Positions 5,566 through 6,455 of a stretch of 6,455 bases of DNA are shown here, piece by piece. The translations under genes were made by a program, and so were the position numbers. A model generated the notes under the pieces. The model worked only from the letters and a program-made list of their open reading frames with translations, searched no databases and had not been told where the DNA came from. The stretch's first letter is position 1. Every line of letters starts with the position of its first letter. The stretch comes from Methanobacteriota archaeon (GTDB lineage Archaea; Thermoplasmatota; Thermoplasmata; RBG-16-68-12), in contig VBLV01000136.1 in the NCBI GenBank assembly GCA_005879045.1, forward strand, positions 3,964 to 10,418. Direction: 5' to 3'.

Positions 5566-5606
5566 CTGGCCCGAATCCTTAAGGGGAAACGAGCCATCGG
5601 ACCGGC

Positions 5607-6206
5607 ATGCGACGTTTCTTGATCGTCGGCCATCGAGCCTCCACGGACCCCGTGTTTTCCCTAGATGACCTGGCCGGTGCAGCGGGCCGCATGGACATCC
5701 TGTTGAACGCGGCGAACGCCGCCCTCCACCTCGCCCATGACCTTCGACGGGATGTCGAGGTCGGTCTCCTCCTTTTGGGGCCGCCCCACCCGCCGCAGCT
5801 GGTGCGATTCGAAGGCTTTCGACTCCGGAACTACCAGCCGGACATCCGAAGCAATGCCGCACTCGTCCGCCGGGCGCTCGTGGATCCCTCCCGAATCGAA
5901 CGGGAGAGTTCTCCGGGCGTCTTCGGCTCGCAAGCCAATTTCGAGGAGGCGCTCGATCGCTTCGGACCCGTATTCGTCTACGCCAAGGAAGGCGGCAAAG
6001 ACATTCGGGAAGCGAGTCTCCCCGCGGACGCCACCTTTGTGTTCTCGGACAACCAGGATCTCATGGAGGCCGAGGAACGCGTCCTGACCGAGCGTGGCGC
6101 GCTCGTCGTCGGACTCGGTCCGCTGGCGCTGCAAACTCGATCGGAGACGCGTGTGACCCGCGCGACCACCGCAGCCACATCGGCCAGCAACGACCAAAAG
6201 CTCTAA
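5607..6206 (+). CDS. trmY: tRNA (pseudouridine-54 N1)-methyltransferase, TrmY family, altered C-terminus
   Basis: TrmY is a SPOUT-class methyltransferase that makes N1-methylpseudouridine at tRNA position 54 in archaea, after Pus10 forms the pseudouridine. The 199-residue product shows the family N-terminus (MRRFLIVGHRA), LAGAAGRMDILLNAANAALH (22-41), LAHDLRRDVEV (42-52), the LLGPP.PP block (57-63), and RFEG (67-70). The core ends with the LVVGLGPLAL strand (166-175). Family members then carry a motif like LHA.HCI..IHN.LD (from memory of the M. jannaschii protein) that helps build the knotted AdoMet site. Here this is missing: residues 176-199 are a Thr/Ser/Ala/Arg-rich tail unlike the family. 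The next frame reads KLDRRRV then stop (6133-6156), resembling the normal C-terminus, so a deletion with frameshift near 6132 is suspected. The gene may be non-functional, or the assembly may be in error. Confidence 0.87.
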   Translation: MRRFLIVGHRASTDPVFSLDDLAGAAGRMDILLNAANAALHLAHDLRRDVEVGLLLLGPPHPPQLVRFEGFRLRNYQPDIRSNAALVRRALVDPSRIERESSPGVFGSQANFEEALDRFGPVFVYAKEGGKDIREASLPADATFVFSDNQDLMEAEERVLTERGALVVGLGPLALQTRSETRVTRATTAATSASNDQKL

Positions 6207-6210
6207 TAAA
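6204..6210 (+). promoter_or_regulatory. TATA-like box of the nicotinate phosphoribosyltransferase gene
   Basis: TAATAAA overlaps the trmY stop codon and is centred about 29-30 nt before the ATG at 6237. The spacing suggests a leaderless transcript, although a GGGAG run (6230-6234) lies just before the ATG. Confidence 0.45.
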
Positions 6211-6236
6211 CGGAGAAAGTAGCCGCTTCGGGAGAA

Positions 6237-6455
6237 ATGCCCAAGCCCGCACCGGGTCGTGACTTCTACATCGCCACCGCGGATGAGATCCGGGCGGGAC
6301 GGACGACGGACCTCTACTTCGTGCGGACGCTCGACATCCTGAAGAAGGCGGGTCGGAGCCGCGCGAACGTCGTCGCCGAGGTCACGACCGGTGCCCTGCC
6401 GAACGACTGGCCGTGGGGGATCTTCTGCGGCCTCGAGGAGGTCGTGCATCTTCTG
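6237..6455 (+). CDS. pncB: Nicotinate phosphoribosyltransferase, archaeal type (N-terminus only)
   Basis: Seventy-three codons are visible before the right edge. The enzyme converts nicotinate and PRPP to nicotinate mononucleotide, the salvage step of NAD synthesis, in the cytoplasm. The visible part matches the archaeal-type N-terminus: a short lead (MPKPAPGRD), FYIATADEIRAGRTTDLYF (10-28), a helix RTLDILKKAG (30-39), NVVAEVTTGALP (44-55), and DWPWGIFCGLEEVVHLL (57-73). The GRTTD segment with a following Tyr-Phe and the W.WG...GLEEV block are the recognisable family features. The PRPP-binding and catalytic regions lie beyond the window. The ATG at 6237 fits the TATA spacing and the family start. 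It follows trmY by 30 nt on the same strand but appears to have its own promoter. The archaeal-type sequence supports the archaeal origin of the contig. Confidence 0.85.
   Translation, partial: MPKPAPGRDFYIATADEIRAGRTTDLYFVRTLDILKKAGRSRANVVAEVTTGALPNDWPWGIFCGLEEVVHLL

Noticed and set aside
5661..6449. Minus-strand open frame of 262 codons
   Set aside because: It overlaps trmY and the start of the nicotinate phosphoribosyltransferase gene, both recognised on the plus strand; its product is low-complexity shadow sequence.

Overview
The window looks like a piece of a high-GC archaeal chromosome, most likely a euryarchaeote and tentatively of Thermoplasmata type; the lineage is inferred, not proven. 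Supporting signs are an archaeal-type tRNA pseudouridine-54 methyltransferase (TrmY), an archaeal-type nicotinate phosphoribosyltransferase start, an archaeal-type Ogg2 DNA glycosylase, and A/T-rich TATA-like boxes centred about 28-30 nt upstream of several start codons in otherwise GC-rich DNA. That spacing is what leaderless archaeal transcripts give.

Layout, left to right. (1) 1-355, minus: a membrane protein of unknown function, running off the left edge. (2) 356-558: a divergent promoter region. (3) 559-1053, plus: a small soluble protein with an HExxHxxGxxD metal-binding signature. (4) 1123-1824, plus: an aquaporin with an unusual selectivity filter. (5) 1917-2711, plus: a ferredoxin/flavodoxin-NAD(P)H reductase-type flavoprotein with a strong, apparently leaderless promoter. 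(6) 3558-2723, minus: a two-gene operon of nickel superoxide dismutase (sodN) and its dedicated maturation protease (sodX), convergent with the reductase. (7) 3672-4328 and 4463-5542, plus: Ogg2 8-oxoguanine glycosylase and MutY adenine glycosylase, divergent from sodN. (8) 5607-6206, plus: trmY, whose C-terminal tail looks damaged. (9) 6237 to the right edge, plus: the N-terminus of nicotinate phosphoribosyltransferase.

The centre of the window (about 2.7-5.5 kb) reads as an oxidative-stress block. SodN removes superoxide, SodX exposes SodN's nickel-binding N-terminus, Ogg2 removes 8-oxoguanine, and MutY removes adenine mispaired with 8-oxoguanine. The aquaporin (a possible peroxide or ammonia channel) and the flavoprotein reductase sit next to it and may be functionally related, but that is inference. 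No CRISPR array, mobile element, tRNA or rRNA was seen.
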